This document shows, piece by piece, positions 47,283 to 59,546 of a stretch of 64,000 nt of DNA. Every line of letters starts with the position of its first letter. Within the stretch, counting starts at the first letter, position 1. Source of the stretch: Buddleja alternifolia (lineage: Eukaryota > Streptophyta > Magnoliopsida > Lamiales > Scrophulariaceae); NCBI GenBank assembly GCA_019426215.1, contig CM033394.1, positions 17,380,195-17,444,194 of the forward strand, in the 5' to 3' direction. The notes below the pieces were generated by a model. That model was not told the origin of the DNA. It saw only the letters and a program-made list of their open reading frames with translations, and searched no databases. Position numbers and translations under genes: made by a program.

Positions 47283-48589
47283 TATGGGAAAAACGCTGCG
47301 GCCACTGAGTATGCAAACTAGGTCCCAAACACATACATTGCGGTTTTGAGGAGCCTATGTGCACCCCCCTTTACTTTTTGCATGGATGGATGAATATTTT
47401 AAGTTCTCGCTACTTATTTGTTGAGTGCCGAGTAGCACCTTTTCTCATTATATAGTGGTGTATGTTAGTTTTATTTAGCAAGCGTATCCTATGAATGTGT
47501 ATTACATTATCAAATGGGTGAAATAACAACACCCGAAACAAACGCTCCTCGGAACCATTGTTTCCGACCGGAGCTACTCCCAAAAACTTAAAGCCTTTTT
47601 TGAGGCTAACATAAGTTGAGCAATGAATGCTCCCTGAACTCTTGAGAGCTCGGTTGAGGTTAGTCCACCTTATGATCCTTCCAGCAGTACCGACAGGGTA
47701 TGAGGTATGAAAAAAATACTCTCCCCCCCCTCCCCCCAAAACATGGACTCTGGAGCGAGATCATACCAATGTGACTATTGTGAATAAATAACACTTGTGG
47801 CTATCAAAGCCTCCTAAAATTCTAAGAATTCAAAGGAATGGGGGGCACTAAGACTTTGAACGACCCCCACGTCCCAAATAGTAAATATTTTCAAGGCAAA
47901 AGTGTATACAACAAAGGCCAATGTCACCCTAATGAAAAATCTGTAACGCTATGAGCCTCAAGGCATCATGCCGCAAGATCACAAGGGTCAACACTTAACA
48001 AATAGGGCCTAGAGCTCTCGATATCAGTGAAACACTATACAACTACGTGAGAAAAGTTTAACTCCTAGGTGTTCAAGAAACACCACTTGCTAACTTAATC
48101 CTGCATATGCATCACATATTAAGGAGTAGGGAGCAAGGAGTGGAGATACAAACAAACAACTGGCTAGTGGCTAGCTAATATGTTTAGGGCCAAAATTTCA
48201 AAGGCCAAAATTTCAAAGTGCAAGGGTTTGACACATTCATTAAATCCCACCAACGATGCATTAAAATAGCTAAGTACCTAAACAAGTTCTCATAAAGCCG
48301 CGAGGTACTAAGGCAAAATAGTAGAATAAATGATCTAGCACCCATGAAATCATGCCAATAGCACGCTAAGATAGCTAAGAGGTGAAAAGAGATAGTAAAT
48401 ATCCATGAAAATCCCAAGGGCTACAAGCCAAAGCAAAAAAAAAAAAAAAAAAACAAGGATAAAGCTAACCCACACTCGGGTAGACAAAAATAAGTCTTAC
48501 AAATAACTAAAAAAGACTAGGATAAAAACAGTTGAAGGGCTGGAGCACTAAAGGTGAGAGAGGGCTAAAATGCTAAGAGGGTAACCAAC

Positions 48590-51500
48590 ACCTCAACTAG
48601 CGGTATCACCCCTACATCGGCCTCCCCGTCACTAGTGTCAGGGAAATTCTCATATAACCACTTGAAATAGTCACCAGGGTACCGACCACTCCCACAAAGA
48701 GTCCTACGGCATTTGCGAACCTTCTTGGTCATGAATCCCCGAGCAATACTATACGCTCGCTTGTTGCACTCGTCGATGAAGGCGGCGCTCTTGCAAAATT
48801 AATCCACCACCGACTTTCGAGCATCGCGTAAGGTCTTTTTCTCGGCATCTGAGCTAAGGAAGTAGCTACTATCAGACTTCTCTGTCTCAAGCTTATTCTT
48901 GGCCTCCCCATGTTTCTTCTCCTATTTTTCAGCCAAATTCTTAGCCATAAAGAACTTTGAGAGTAGCTTCTGGTTATCCTAGCGGCTCTCATCATATCTC
49001 TTCTCTACATCGTCACACTTAGCTCAAAGATGGTGGGATAGTTGGATTGACTGAAGAAACCAAAGTCGTGTAAAAAACTTATGCGCATGAACATGTAGCC
49101 TCTATAGGATGACAATACCACATGTAAACACTTACCCGGCCGGTCCCTGTGAAGATCTCCTGGTCAAGGTGCTCTACTGATAGAGATGATAGACGGGTTG
49201 AGTCATAGTGAGTCTCGACCATCCTCATCAAAAACCAAGGGGTCACAAAATCAGTGGTATCCCAAAAAGAACTAACGTTGGGATCCAAGTTCACCCCTAA
49301 GTTAAATAACCCCTTGCTGAGGCCGGAGGAACTAGAGCTCCCCGGATAAGAATAGCGGTCATGCTTAGCAGAAGTAGCTGGCAGAGGTGAAGAATATGTG
49401 GGTGCACGCCCCCTAGGAATGTTGCACCATCCTTGAAAGGCTATCTCTGTAGCGCGGGGGTCTTTGGGAGGGGGGTGGGTTGGGCCCCGAGCTTGCTCTC
49501 GCCATCCCTTCTTTCTAACATTACCGTGCCTTGAAGACTAGCGGGAGCGCCCAACTTAGCACCCAGGGCACCTCTAGAGCCTAAACCCGCCATCATAGAA
49601 TCAAAGTCTAGTGTGCATGGCACCTGGTCAGATGAGGCAAGACCCAAAGGCATAACAACCCCAGTCATGCTCTTCAGTGCGAGGCGCGGTGGCGCTTGAA
49701 TTCGCCGCTGGGGAATTCACACGAAAGGGAACGAGGAATTTTCAACGAAAAAAGGACGAATTGGTCACATCACCAGGGTTGAGTGTGGTATGAGGAGTCA
49801 GAGGGGCGGTAGAGCTTATTTTGCCACCCTTAGTTACCCTAGCACCTGCAAAAAATTCATAAGAAGGCCAAGCGTTAGTACGAAAAAGCATAAGGCCAAA
49901 CCACGCTTAAAAGCCACAACATGAGATAAGAAAAAGTTAAAGACACTGTTAGAGTATATGCCCTTGAATGCCATAAAGAGGATAAATTTATAGGGCAGAA
50001 ACATTGTAACTAAACTATGGTTTTTCTATTAATATAAGGCAGTTGATTGTTGTTTTCTTATAGGCATTTATAAGGTGTGAATAAACAACGTAAAGTCCTT
50101 GATGACAAGGCGAACCTTCTACCTCCTATGGGATAGGAGGAAAGGCACTAGAATGGTTTGACCCTTGACATCTAAAAGGGTTCGCAAGTCTAAGAAATAT
50201 TGATTGGGCATCAATAGTGAATAAAGACTTGTATGATGTAAGTTTTGACAGAGAAAGTGCCAGTCGTACACTATGGAAATGTAGTGGGAACTTATATCAT
50301 AGACGTGTCAATTGGACTGATATGTTCGAATACGGCTCGCATCAGTTCATCACATGGGTATTCACTCATTGACAGTCAATGATGAAACTGATAAGTAGTG
50401 ATAGGTACGTGTGAACCTCTGACTTGAGAAATCGAGTTGAAGATGTACTTGTGACATCAAGTCTGTCATTAGAGTAGTTAGATTCAAATCACCTGTTGGT
50501 GGAATCGACCTCGAAGTGCGACTTGATGGGCAAGTAGCATTGTTAACTGATTTGCAATATGGAATTTATTCTCTCATAAGTGAATGAGTAAAATATCCTA
50601 TGCGATCATGAATAAGTGAGGATGAAAGTCTTTGGCCAAAGCATTTAAATACCTCGACTTATTATGAGCTTAGGCATATGGTCAAGTTATATGAGTTTGA
50701 CTTTAAACCATGACTCTTACTTGACTGGGATATAAGAATAAAAGGTTTATACACGTACGGTATTCCCGGCGTAAAGGTTTGGAATGATCCTATTCATTCG
50801 TTCTCAATTGGGTTACGGTGTGAGCCACGAGACTGGCTAGGTGTTACTCACACCCCTTTGGATTCCTCCTAATTGCCTTTTGAGACGAACCTAAAGAGTC
50901 GCGCTTAAAGGAAGTGCAAAAGGAAAAATATGGGAAAAAGACTTGAGAGAAATTCACGGCATTGGATGCCGTAATTAATTAATTAATTATTGGATAATTT
51001 ATTAATTAATTAATTAAATTAATGAGTTAATTAATTTCTTGGAGAAATCGAATTATAAATTAATTAGGAATTGAATTAATTGGATTATCAATTTATTTAT
51101 TGGATAAATAAATCATCCGATTAATTGATTAACAAGCAAGACGAAAGCTCGAAGGCTTCCGAGCCCACTAAGGGGTGGCCAAATAGACGCCCAAATAGGG
51201 CTCTTGCATGCTAGTGTTATTGTTTCATAATGATATAAATATATCACAAGGTGAAAAATAACACAAAGCAACGTACATAACTTTCTCTCCAAGAAAAAGT
51301 CCCCCACCTCTCTTTCTCTCTCTCTAGCCGTCTTTGACAAGGAAGAAAGGAGGAGTTTTTCATTTTTGATTCCGGCATGACGAATTAGAGACGTTGGCAA
51401 ATTCGGCGTTAGAGGAAAGGATCACGTTCAGAAATAAACATACGCGAGAACGGTAATTTTTCTATACATAATTAAACACGAGGATTAGAGATGATTCGGG

Positions 51501-52350
51501 TTTTGGGAATTAAATTTACTTTCCGCTGCATTTTATTCGTATAATTCCCAACAGACACAGGTATACAATGGTATGTAGTTGGCTAACATCGAACCTATGG
51601 TCAAATAAACCCGTCTTGCTCAAGATAACTCTAAGTTGCTTTTGAGCACGGGTGACCTTCTAAGGGGCAACACCCCCATTCCAACGCAATGGTGTTTATA
51701 TGCCCAAGTGGTCGATAGGAAAATAAAAGAACTTCGTTTTCCAAGTACCCTTAGGACTAATGTTACCCTCCAAGAACCTAGCGGTCGGTCAGGGGAAAAA
51801 ATACATGAAAGGAGCGGTAGAGCACATCTTGACTGCGAATAGAGCCTGGAAGTCATCCAGATTTATTTCGAGGTTTAACTCGATAAACTAACGAATAAAA
51901 CCCTAAAAAAAGATGAAACAATTGGGGGGTCAATTGGCTTATATAAATTTGATAGTGGGTTAAGATTTTCCCAAAAAGCCTATGATAGGAGATGGTGAAC
52001 CCAGAACGGAAATACTCTAAGTAAAGCGTCACGTGCCCCTCGGGAGGGTCAGAAATTTGACAACCTGATATAGGCCGACCCTGAAGTCGCGCCTCTAGTT
52101 ATACCTCCAGAATCACGCACCAGGGGACGGAGACCAATGCCTCTTGGTACCTTGCTGCCCTGCCGCGAGGCCCTAAGCCTCGCCATCGAGCCGTGAGGCC
52201 TTAGGCCACGTGGCCCAACCGTGAAGTCGCCACCCTGAGGGCGCCACCCGTTGCCTCCCTCCTTCTTCCTATAGATGAACCAAATTAGTAGAAAAGCAAG
52301 CAATCTCCCACGTTACTATCATAACACCACATAAAGGGGAAACAAATGCA
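48590..52350 (-). pseudogene. Gypsy C antisense gene (Transposase_28-like), broken
   Basis: Homologous in order to the antisense genes of A and D. On minus: a GC-rich part near 52050-52300, SLSSNLEINLDDFQALF (about 51845-51895), a GTWKTKFFYFPIDHLG part (51700-51770), then past the nested solo LTR the LDFDSMMAGLGSRGALGAKL segment (49540-49610), NLDPNVSSFWDTTDF (49250-49290), DSTRLSSLSVEHLDQEIFTG (49150-49210) and the C-terminus SGRYPGDYFKWLYEN (48640-48700). Many stops and frame changes. It is the only coding-type sequence this element retains. Confidence 0.72.
49947..51553 (+). mobile_element. copia solo LTR, 1607 bp
   Basis: TGTTAGAGTATATGCCC start, CCCAACA end, perfect 5-bp duplication GACAC (49942-49946 and 51554-51558). 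A divergent subfamily of the same copia LTRs; the palindrome CTTTGGCCAAAG is at 50630-50641. No internal region is left. Confidence 0.93.
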
Positions 52351-52635
52351 GGAGATGCTAGAGTTACCTTGGTCACCTGAGCTTTTTCCCATTGATTGCT
52401 AAGGGAGAGAGCTCCTAGAGAGAAATTTTTTTCCAAGAAAGGATTTTTGGAAAATGAGGATATGAATGGGTGTTAAAATGAAAGCCATCTACCCATCCAT
52501 ACTTAAATAAAAAGTAGGTGAGTGACTTTTATGACCCATTGCCCAGTACAAATTGGAGCTAAGTAGCACTGCCTCAGCGCAATTATTTATACTCCTGGGT
52601 ATATCATTAAGTAAACCCTGGAGTGGGGGGCATTA

Positions 52636-52848
52636 TGATGTGCACCAAAAATGTCTAAGGGCATTACGCTAATTAACATACCCCTAACTCAGACCGGGGC
52701 CCCACCCGTGGATCAAGTCCGCAGTTAATATACTAGTCAAGCCCAAAGGGCTGACGGCCTATGAGAATTATAGCCCGTTATGTTATTAGGGCCCTAAAGC
52801 TAATTAGGCTATTTAATGATCTAAGGGCTAAGTAAGGGGTGTATTAAC
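52636..52848 (+). repeat. Gypsy C 3' LTR, truncated
   Basis: TGATGTGCACC start after a GGAGTGGGGGGCATTA purine tract. It follows the 5' LTR up to GGGTGTATTAA and then stops at unrelated AT-rich DNA; about 330 bp are missing. Confidence 0.85.
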
Positions 52849-53934
52849 AAAGGATTAAAATATTCAAAGAACAAAAGCAATCAACAAAGGATTAAAATAT
52901 TAGTTTTAAAAAACATGAAATATTTAACAAGTCTATGTTAAGGTGGCTTAAACTAAGACAATGGTCTAATATAAACTCGCATCAAGTCGTTAGAAAGAGA
53001 TGTAATATGTCTTCAAACTCAAATAATGTTAGTTTAATTAAAAGAATTATGTTTGTCCATCATATAGTACAATAATTAATACTTCTAAAGTTCAAAAACT
53101 CATCAAAGTTGAACAATGTAAAGTGCCCCTAATAGGTTTTTTAATATACTAGTAAACAACATGTGCGCCGCACGTGAATCATATGATCGCGTTAAAGGAA
53201 TTTATATAGATAGATATTGTTTAACTTGATAAATTCAAAACTTGAACAATAACTTGACTACCCCTAAAAAAAAAAAAAAAACCTTAACTAATGAACTACT
53301 AATTAATAAACTACAATTATTTAAAAAATAAATATTGATTGACATGAAAAGTTTAATGAATATTTGAATAAATTAGGTTAATTGAAAATCAAGACTTGTA
53401 TAATATTATCACTAAATAAATTTTTCTGCAAATTCATGATTTTTTTATATATTATCTTGTTTAATTTTGATGAATCGAGCACTTCATTTTTTTCTTTCCT
53501 CTCATTGAGTCCTGTGCACTTATAATGATCTCTTCATTATGACTCAAAATGTGGATATTTGTGCAGCTTCTTTGATTTTTTTTCTCAATTTTTTTTATAG
53601 CAATAAGACTATAGTTGATGCAATGCCAAAATGAGTAAGTTGAACGGATAAAATAAAATCAATCCTTCAAAAATAAGATTAGCCAGCTTTTTGAGTGTAA
53701 AAAGTAAGTCTGTTAAATGAAAAATGAAGTGTTTTGCGAATCATCACTAAATGAAAGTAACAAATATTGAATTATAATAGTAAATGTCAATATATCTCCC
53801 AAGACCATGAGGGAACAATGGTTTATTATTTTTCTTTTTCTATTATTAAAATTAATTAATTATAAATAAAATAAGATAGTAAAATGGTGCCTGACTGCAA
53901 AGCTTTTCCACGCGTCTTTTACTAACACCCTGTT

Positions 53935-54150
53935 TGATTCAAGGAAATTGGTAGGAAAAAGAAAAGAAAATACAAGGAAACCATTTTTCTTTTCTCACCC
54001 TTTTCCTCACCAAATGGTGAGGAAATGGTATTGACTCAAATTACTATTAGATTTTCTCACATTTTTTCTTTTTCTTTTGGAACCGAACAATGAAAAATTA
54101 TTTTTCTTATGTTTTCTTTCCCTTTCCCTACCAATTTCCTTGGACCACAT
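53935..54150. mobile_element. MITE-like foldback, ~215 bp
   Basis: The left arm CAAGGAAATTGGTAGGAAAA (about 53940-53959) is mirrored by TTTCCCTACCAATTTCCTTGG (in inverted form) near 54118-54145, with further A- and G-rich pairing inside. The duplication and exact ends could not be settled, so the superfamily is open. Confidence 0.5.
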
Positions 54151-54360
54151 TGAGTGTAAGTTGTTTTTGTATGCTTTTTGTGATGAAATTCAATTTTATC
54201 GAAAACGTAATATTCATATAATTAATTAAAAATATGAATATAAATAACGATGTGAACAGTTTATTTTTATTTGCATTGTAAATTTGTTTGTTCCAAAGTA
54301 ATATTGTCTACATGTAATTTAACGGTAGAAACATAATGTAATTATAATTTCTATTGTTAT

Positions 54361-55620
54361 AGATACCTAAAATTTATTTTTCTTATTTATTTTTGACTCT
54401 TTTACCAGTAAAATATTGAATTACATAGGGATATTTTAGGTCCAAAAGTCACTAAATTTATCTAAGATTAAAGTTAGGATTCCAAAATTTCTGCCGAATG
54501 AGCTATGAAAAATAAATTTAGAATAGATTAGTTTGTTGAGCTAGGATTTTTTATTCATATCCATCTTAACTTACAATATAAAATAAAAAGTTGATTGAAT
54601 ATGCGATCATATTTCCTAGAATTTAATATTAAATGTAAATTTATTATAATTTTGTTGTACTATATATGTTAGGATATTGGACTTTTATTCTTTTAATGAA
54701 TAAATAAATAAGAGTAACCTTATTTAGAATCCTAATGTAACTATACTTATTATGATTGTAGATATTTGAAATATATTTTTATTATTTGTTTTTGACTCTT
54801 TTGCCATTAAAAAATTGAATTACATGGGGATATTTTAGGTAGATCAAAAGTTTCAAGAAACAACTTGTACTTTTATAAATTTTCTATTTCTATTGTGTGT
54901 ATATATATATAATTTTAAATTTGATTATGATCTATATATTATTCCTTTGCAAGCCCTCAATATATAATTTTCTTGTAGAGTCCTTATGTAATTAAATATG
55001 TACTTTCATTTTAGAGTCCTATCATTTTACTTATCTGATCAAAATAAACCCCTACGAATTTTGCTTTTACATTAGACACTTTTAAATTGCACGTATATAT
55101 GATTAATGGAATACCTATTTATAAAACTTTTATAATACTTACAATTTATAGCTATTCTATTATAAAGGTATGAGTTGTTCATGGAGCTATTATATAGGTC
55201 TAACAATTATTGTAAAAATGTAAATAGTTGTTTATGAATTGTAAAGTTGAAGTGACACTAATAGATATATGATTATTTAGTGAATTAAAAAAATAAAATA
55301 GGGACTACATGATTTCACCAAAGTTGTAGTGACACTAATAGATATATAATTAATTTAGTGAATTAATAAAATAAATTAGGGACTCCACGATTTCATGATC
55401 ACCAAACGATGTTTACAATTGATCACATAAAATATATCTATCATTTATGCACTTCAACATCTATTTGTATTTCTATTGTAGAGTCCTAATAAAAAAATAT
55501 GTCTAATTGTTGCTGATATATACAATTTATTTTTATTATTGATTAGTTGACTCTTTTGCCATTAAAAAGGTGAAATAAAAATATATTTGGTACATCAAAA
55601 GTTTTAAAAAACCACTCATA
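54361..55620. repeat. three dispersed ~110-bp direct repeats and a 77-bp tandem pair
   Basis: A phrase built on TTTTTGACTCTTTTRCCA.. then ..GGGATATTTTAGGT occurs near 54361-54455, 54763-54885 and 55513-55620, each in the same orientation. Between them AAGTTGAAGTGACACTAATA at 55244 and its near copy at 55321 form a tandem pair of 77 bp. The parent element is not recognised. Confidence 0.7.
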
Positions 55621-55762
55621 CTTTTATAATTGTAGATAGATAGAAGAAGGTAGAAGATAGACAAAAATTATATATATAGAAGATATATATAAATATATAT
55701 ATACACGAAAATTAACAAAATTGGTTGAAATTTGTATTTTTGTTTTCTTTTATTTTATCTGA

Positions 55763-56246
55763 TGATGCTGAAAATCGTCAGAGTATGATTGTCACGTGTT
55801 CGACCACGTGGGGTGGAGGAACCGATCCAACTCACGACAAATTAGGTTAGACGGGGGTTTTGGTATAGACTGCACTCGGTAACTTCGAACTGCCTACGTA
55901 CCCAATCAATGTGGGATCAAGTCGATTCGTAGTTCGTTGATGAGGTAACTCTCTCTAGCCAGCGTGTTTTTTACTGGGGGAGTCGATAATTCTTACTTTC
56001 CAGCTCCTTTGAGGTATTTATATGGAGCTGGCTATGGGCTATTGGGCCCTACTTTTCCAGGATCCCAATAGGCTTAATTTATTATTATTATTATCATGCT
56101 TAAGTCATAGAATAATCTTAATATTCTTATTGGGTCACCAGCCCTTTTTAGGCTTGACTAATACATTACCCGCGGGAGACGCCCCCACCCAAGCCGGTGA
56201 CGTGTAAAATTACTCTAATACCCCTAAATATTTTTAGCCCACATCA
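55763..56246 (-). repeat. Gypsy D 3' LTR
   Basis: 484 bp; + strand TGATGCTGAAAATCG to AGCCCACATCA. On minus it starts TGATGTGGGCTAAAAAT, a diverged version of the A/C LTR. The inverted pair CCAGCTCC/GGAGCTGG (56000-56031) encloses the TATA box. Two CACGTG boxes lie close together at about 55793-55811, near the U5 end. Confidence 0.9.
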
Positions 56247-56477
56247 TATGCTCCCCACTCCCGGGTTTAGTCCAGTATTAGACCTAGGAGTAAGATAGCC
56301 TTTGTGTGCGGTGCGCTACAGTCCTATGCGGACTGGGTGGAGGGCCTTAAGCTCTCCCCACCTACCTCTCTATTAATGGGGGGTTGGTGACAGATTTCTT
56401 TTTATTCTCACCTTTCACCCTCCTCTTTTACTCCCTTGAGAATTTTGCTAAAAAAAGAAAGAGCTCTCACTGCCCCA

Positions 56478-58668
56478 TGGCTATGAGAAATCAAGGTGAG
56501 AATCTTCCTTTAACTCTTTCAAATTTTAGAATCCGAGGGTGTCGTGGCCGTGCGCCGGCGCGAGTGATGAATCCTCGTCTCGCGGCCGGCGGTGAGGCAC
56601 TGGGGCCTCGCGGCTGGCCGTAGGCCCTCGGTGTCCTGCGGCGAGCAGCGAGGCTCCCGGGATTCCTTTGAACGGGATGGGGGTTTCGCTCTAGGCCACT
56701 GTTCTTGTATTTCGATTATTATGTATTGTGCATCTCACACCTCGTGTGGATATCTAATCCTTGTTTCTCGGCAGGTGTTGCAAGGGCACTGTCGCTTACG
56801 TCTAGCGATGGAAGTTCCGACAGTGACGAATTGATATCGCTGGGCGATGACTATCGTGAGCGTGGTGAGTGAAAAGAGGAGCCCCATAAGGGAAGGTCTG
56901 TTTGTGATCACACGACTGTCGTAGCTAGCTGCTCCTCCGCTATCACAGACGGTGAGCTGAAGAAGCTGTCCAAGCAATTCCCGTCAGATCTTAAGGTGGT
57001 GAAACCCCGACCCGAAGATCATATTCAGAATCCCCCTAAGGGTTATGCCACCTTATACTAAGAGTATTTTCGCATGGGGTTTTCTCTATCTTGTGACCCT
57101 TTGTTGGGGATGATTAACAGGTGTGCATTAGTCAACTATCGTCCAACAGCTTCATCCAATTCAAGGCTTCATTCGGCTCTTCAAGGATCTTAGGCTGACA
57201 GCAAGTCTCGAGGCCTTTCAGACGTTATTCAATGTTCGGATGAACACGGGGAGTCTGCTCGTGCACTTCTACCTGAACTTCCCCTTACAGATTCTTGGAA
57301 GGAAAAACAAGCTCTAATGGAAATTGGAAGACCAAGTTTTTCTACTTCCCCATCCAGAACTTGCCCATTCTCTCCCCCAAGCTCTGGTGCGATAGTGTAG
57401 TTCGTCACAAAATCACAAACACTCACGAACAATTACGCTTGGATTTTTAAGGAGAATGGGCTGTTCTAGACATGATATGACATTCAAGAAGTGTACTGCG
57501 GAGGTAATTTCCCTTATCTTATCTTCTGTTTCGTACTTGCTATTTCTAATGTTTATGAATTTGCAAACGGTGGCAAGAGACTAACTCTTCCCCTTACTCG
57601 CCGGGGCACCTTATTTTAGGTTCAGGGAAATCCTTAACAGGCAAAGGCGTCTCCCAGGAGTCACCCGCTTCCTCTCCCACCACCAAAGGGCCAGTTACTT
57701 TGTATTTTGATGTTTTGATGGCAGAGATTACCACTAAGGGCCACCGGGGTCCTTCTGCGGAGAGCTCTTCAAAGGACCCCAAGGGTAAGGGACCATTGGA
57801 GGAGGGAGACCTGGCGAGGGCTAGGGGCCACTATTCCGAACTTACATTCATTCGTGCCCCCTCTCTCCCGAAGCCTGATCAACATGCTTCGTCTGCCAGC
57901 ATCGGTGCCCCCGATCGGGGCAAAGGATTGTTCAACTTCGGGGCGAACCGTGATCCCGTAGTCCAATCATTTTGGGACACAGACGACGTGCTCACCCCCT
58001 GGAAGTTGATGAGGCCGGCTGTGACCGACTATGATTCTCAGCGTTTGCATATGCTATCGGCTGACCAAATGGACGAGAAGATTTCTGCTGGTGAGGGCAG
58101 GGTGAGTCTGATTGTGGTTTTATGCTTCTTATTCTTATCACTTATAGCTTGCGGCCCTCTTTTTTGAGTTCCTTTTTCCTTGTTTCAGACGATCCAGTTG
58201 TCACGTCACCTCCTTCAGAGGTATGAGCATTTCGAGAAAAAGTTGAAAGACTGGTCAAATAAAAATGGCGAGCTTCTCTCCAAATGCCCTTTGGTGGAGG
58301 CTGCGGCTAAGGAGCGGGAAGCCTAGTATACGGATACCATCACAGACCTCGAAGAGGAGGCCTCTAGTGGTTGGAGCTTCTTGGGCTCCTCAGCCGGAGA
58401 ACAAGTTCTGGCCGAGGCTGAAGAGGCAACTGTGAAAGAGTTCATGACCAACACAATTTTTTTTTCATATTACAACAATCAGGCACGCGACCTTGCCATT
58501 AAGTTTATGGCTAGACGGTCCGCCGGTGCCGTCGCGTGCTCCAAGAAAGTGGTCTTTACCCCCAAGATGATTTCTTATGGGTTTATGAGGGGATATGAGA
58601 TGCTAGTGACGAGGACGGTGTACCCCCGGCTAGAAAACGCGGCGGCCCGCCTCCTTCGTGATAGATAG
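56478..58668 (+). pseudogene. Gypsy D antisense gene (Transposase_28-like)
   Basis: A start at 56478 (CCATGGCTATGAG) is followed by a possible donor AAG/GTGAGA (56494) and an acceptor after TTTCTCGGCAG (56775). The next exon has SSDGSSDSDELISLGDDY, then ELKKLSKQFPSDLKVVKPRP (about 56945-57010) and GYATLY..EYFRMGFSLS, the Transposase_28-like part. 57700-58100 carries GRGKGLFNFGANRDPVVQSF and YDSQRLHMLSADQMDEKIS; an intron likely spans about 58102-58188. The final exon runs through a coil (RYEHFEKKLKDW) to LENAAARLLRDR and stop 58666-58668. At least two stops and one frame slip break it. It lies between pol and the 3' LTR, antisense to pol, as in other Tat elements with antisense ORFs. Confidence 0.78.
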
Positions 58669-59546
58669 TTACATGCATAGTATCGCTGGCTTTATTTTTA
58701 GATGATCTTTTAGCTTTACGACTATTTGTAGTCCCACAGACCATGTTCATTTCGTAGTTTGTGCAACTTTTTAAGTGTTAACTGACTTGACTTTTCTAAG
58801 TGTGCGTTAAATGGCTTTGCTTTAATTATATTCTTACAATTTCACCTCATGATCATGATCCCCTGCTACCCCCCCCCCCACTCCCTAATATGTTGCTCAT
58901 ATTCGGGAGTGAGTATTCAGGTGGAGTATGGTCGAAGCATACCATCAGGGTGTTGCTTTAATATGTGGAACTTTGTGCCTTATTGATCACTTACTTGATG
59001 TATTTTTTGTGGAGAGAACCGCTGTTGCACTTTGATGGGGGCGTGATCACCTCAAGTTCATTTAGTTTGTATAATCGCAGTCCAGAATCCGGGGGAGCGG
59101 GGAGACCTTCTATGGGTCCTCAACCTCTCTCGGCATTGCTGGAGGAATTATAGAGCGGTCCGTCTTCATTCGAGCTTTTGAAAGTTCGTGGGACTTTCAA
59201 GTTTGTTTAGTTTGTATAATCTCAGTCCAGAATCCTAGGAGGAGCAGGGATACCTTCTATGGGTCCTCAACCTTTCTCGGCATTGCTGGAGGGATTATAG
59301 AGCAGTCCGTCCTCGTTCGAGCTTTTGAAAGCTCGGGGGACTTTTGTGGTACCGCCCATATTGACCTCAAGTGGGGTCGTGAGTATGACATTTGGCTTAT
59401 CGCCTCTAGTGGGAACTTATCTCCACATTAATGGGCGGGAAGCGCATTTATTCATTCATGAAAGCTATCTTATTTTAACCAAACAGGTGGGTGCTATGAG
59501 CACTAGAGCGTATTTCTTAAAACATGAAATCCAATCATAGAGTCAA
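58669..59546. other. Gypsy D 3' non-coding block with 145-bp tandem repeat
   Basis: A ~145-bp unit (TTTAGTTTGTATAATC.. TCCAGAATCC.. GGTCCTCAACCT.. GCATTGCTGGAGG) occurs at about 59058-59202 and 59203-59347. Gypsy A has only one copy (about 40015-40130, inverted). A nine-base C-run at 58869-58879 lies upstream. No protein is recognised. Confidence 0.75.

Larger units (their letters stand above)
46723..52848 (+). mobile_element. Gypsy C: non-autonomous Tat-type derivative without gag-pol
   Basis: 5' LTR 46723-47269, primer site 47273-47282, then only ~70 bp of normal leader. From about 47345 the sequence passes to the 3' non-coding block and the antisense gene (48590-52350), then a purine tract and a truncated 3' LTR (52636-52848). 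All of gag, PR, RT, RH, aRNH and IN is gone. A copia solo LTR (49947-51553) is nested in it. It would have depended on proteins supplied by relatives. Confidence 0.85.
52849..55762. other. AT-rich intergenic region with degenerate repeats
   Basis: No reading frame is credible. An 18-bp AAAGGATTAAAATATT-type phrase occurs twice near 52850-52900. Other contents are the foldback at 53935-54150 and the repeats at 54361-55620 listed separately. The rest shows nothing recognisable. Confidence 0.6.
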
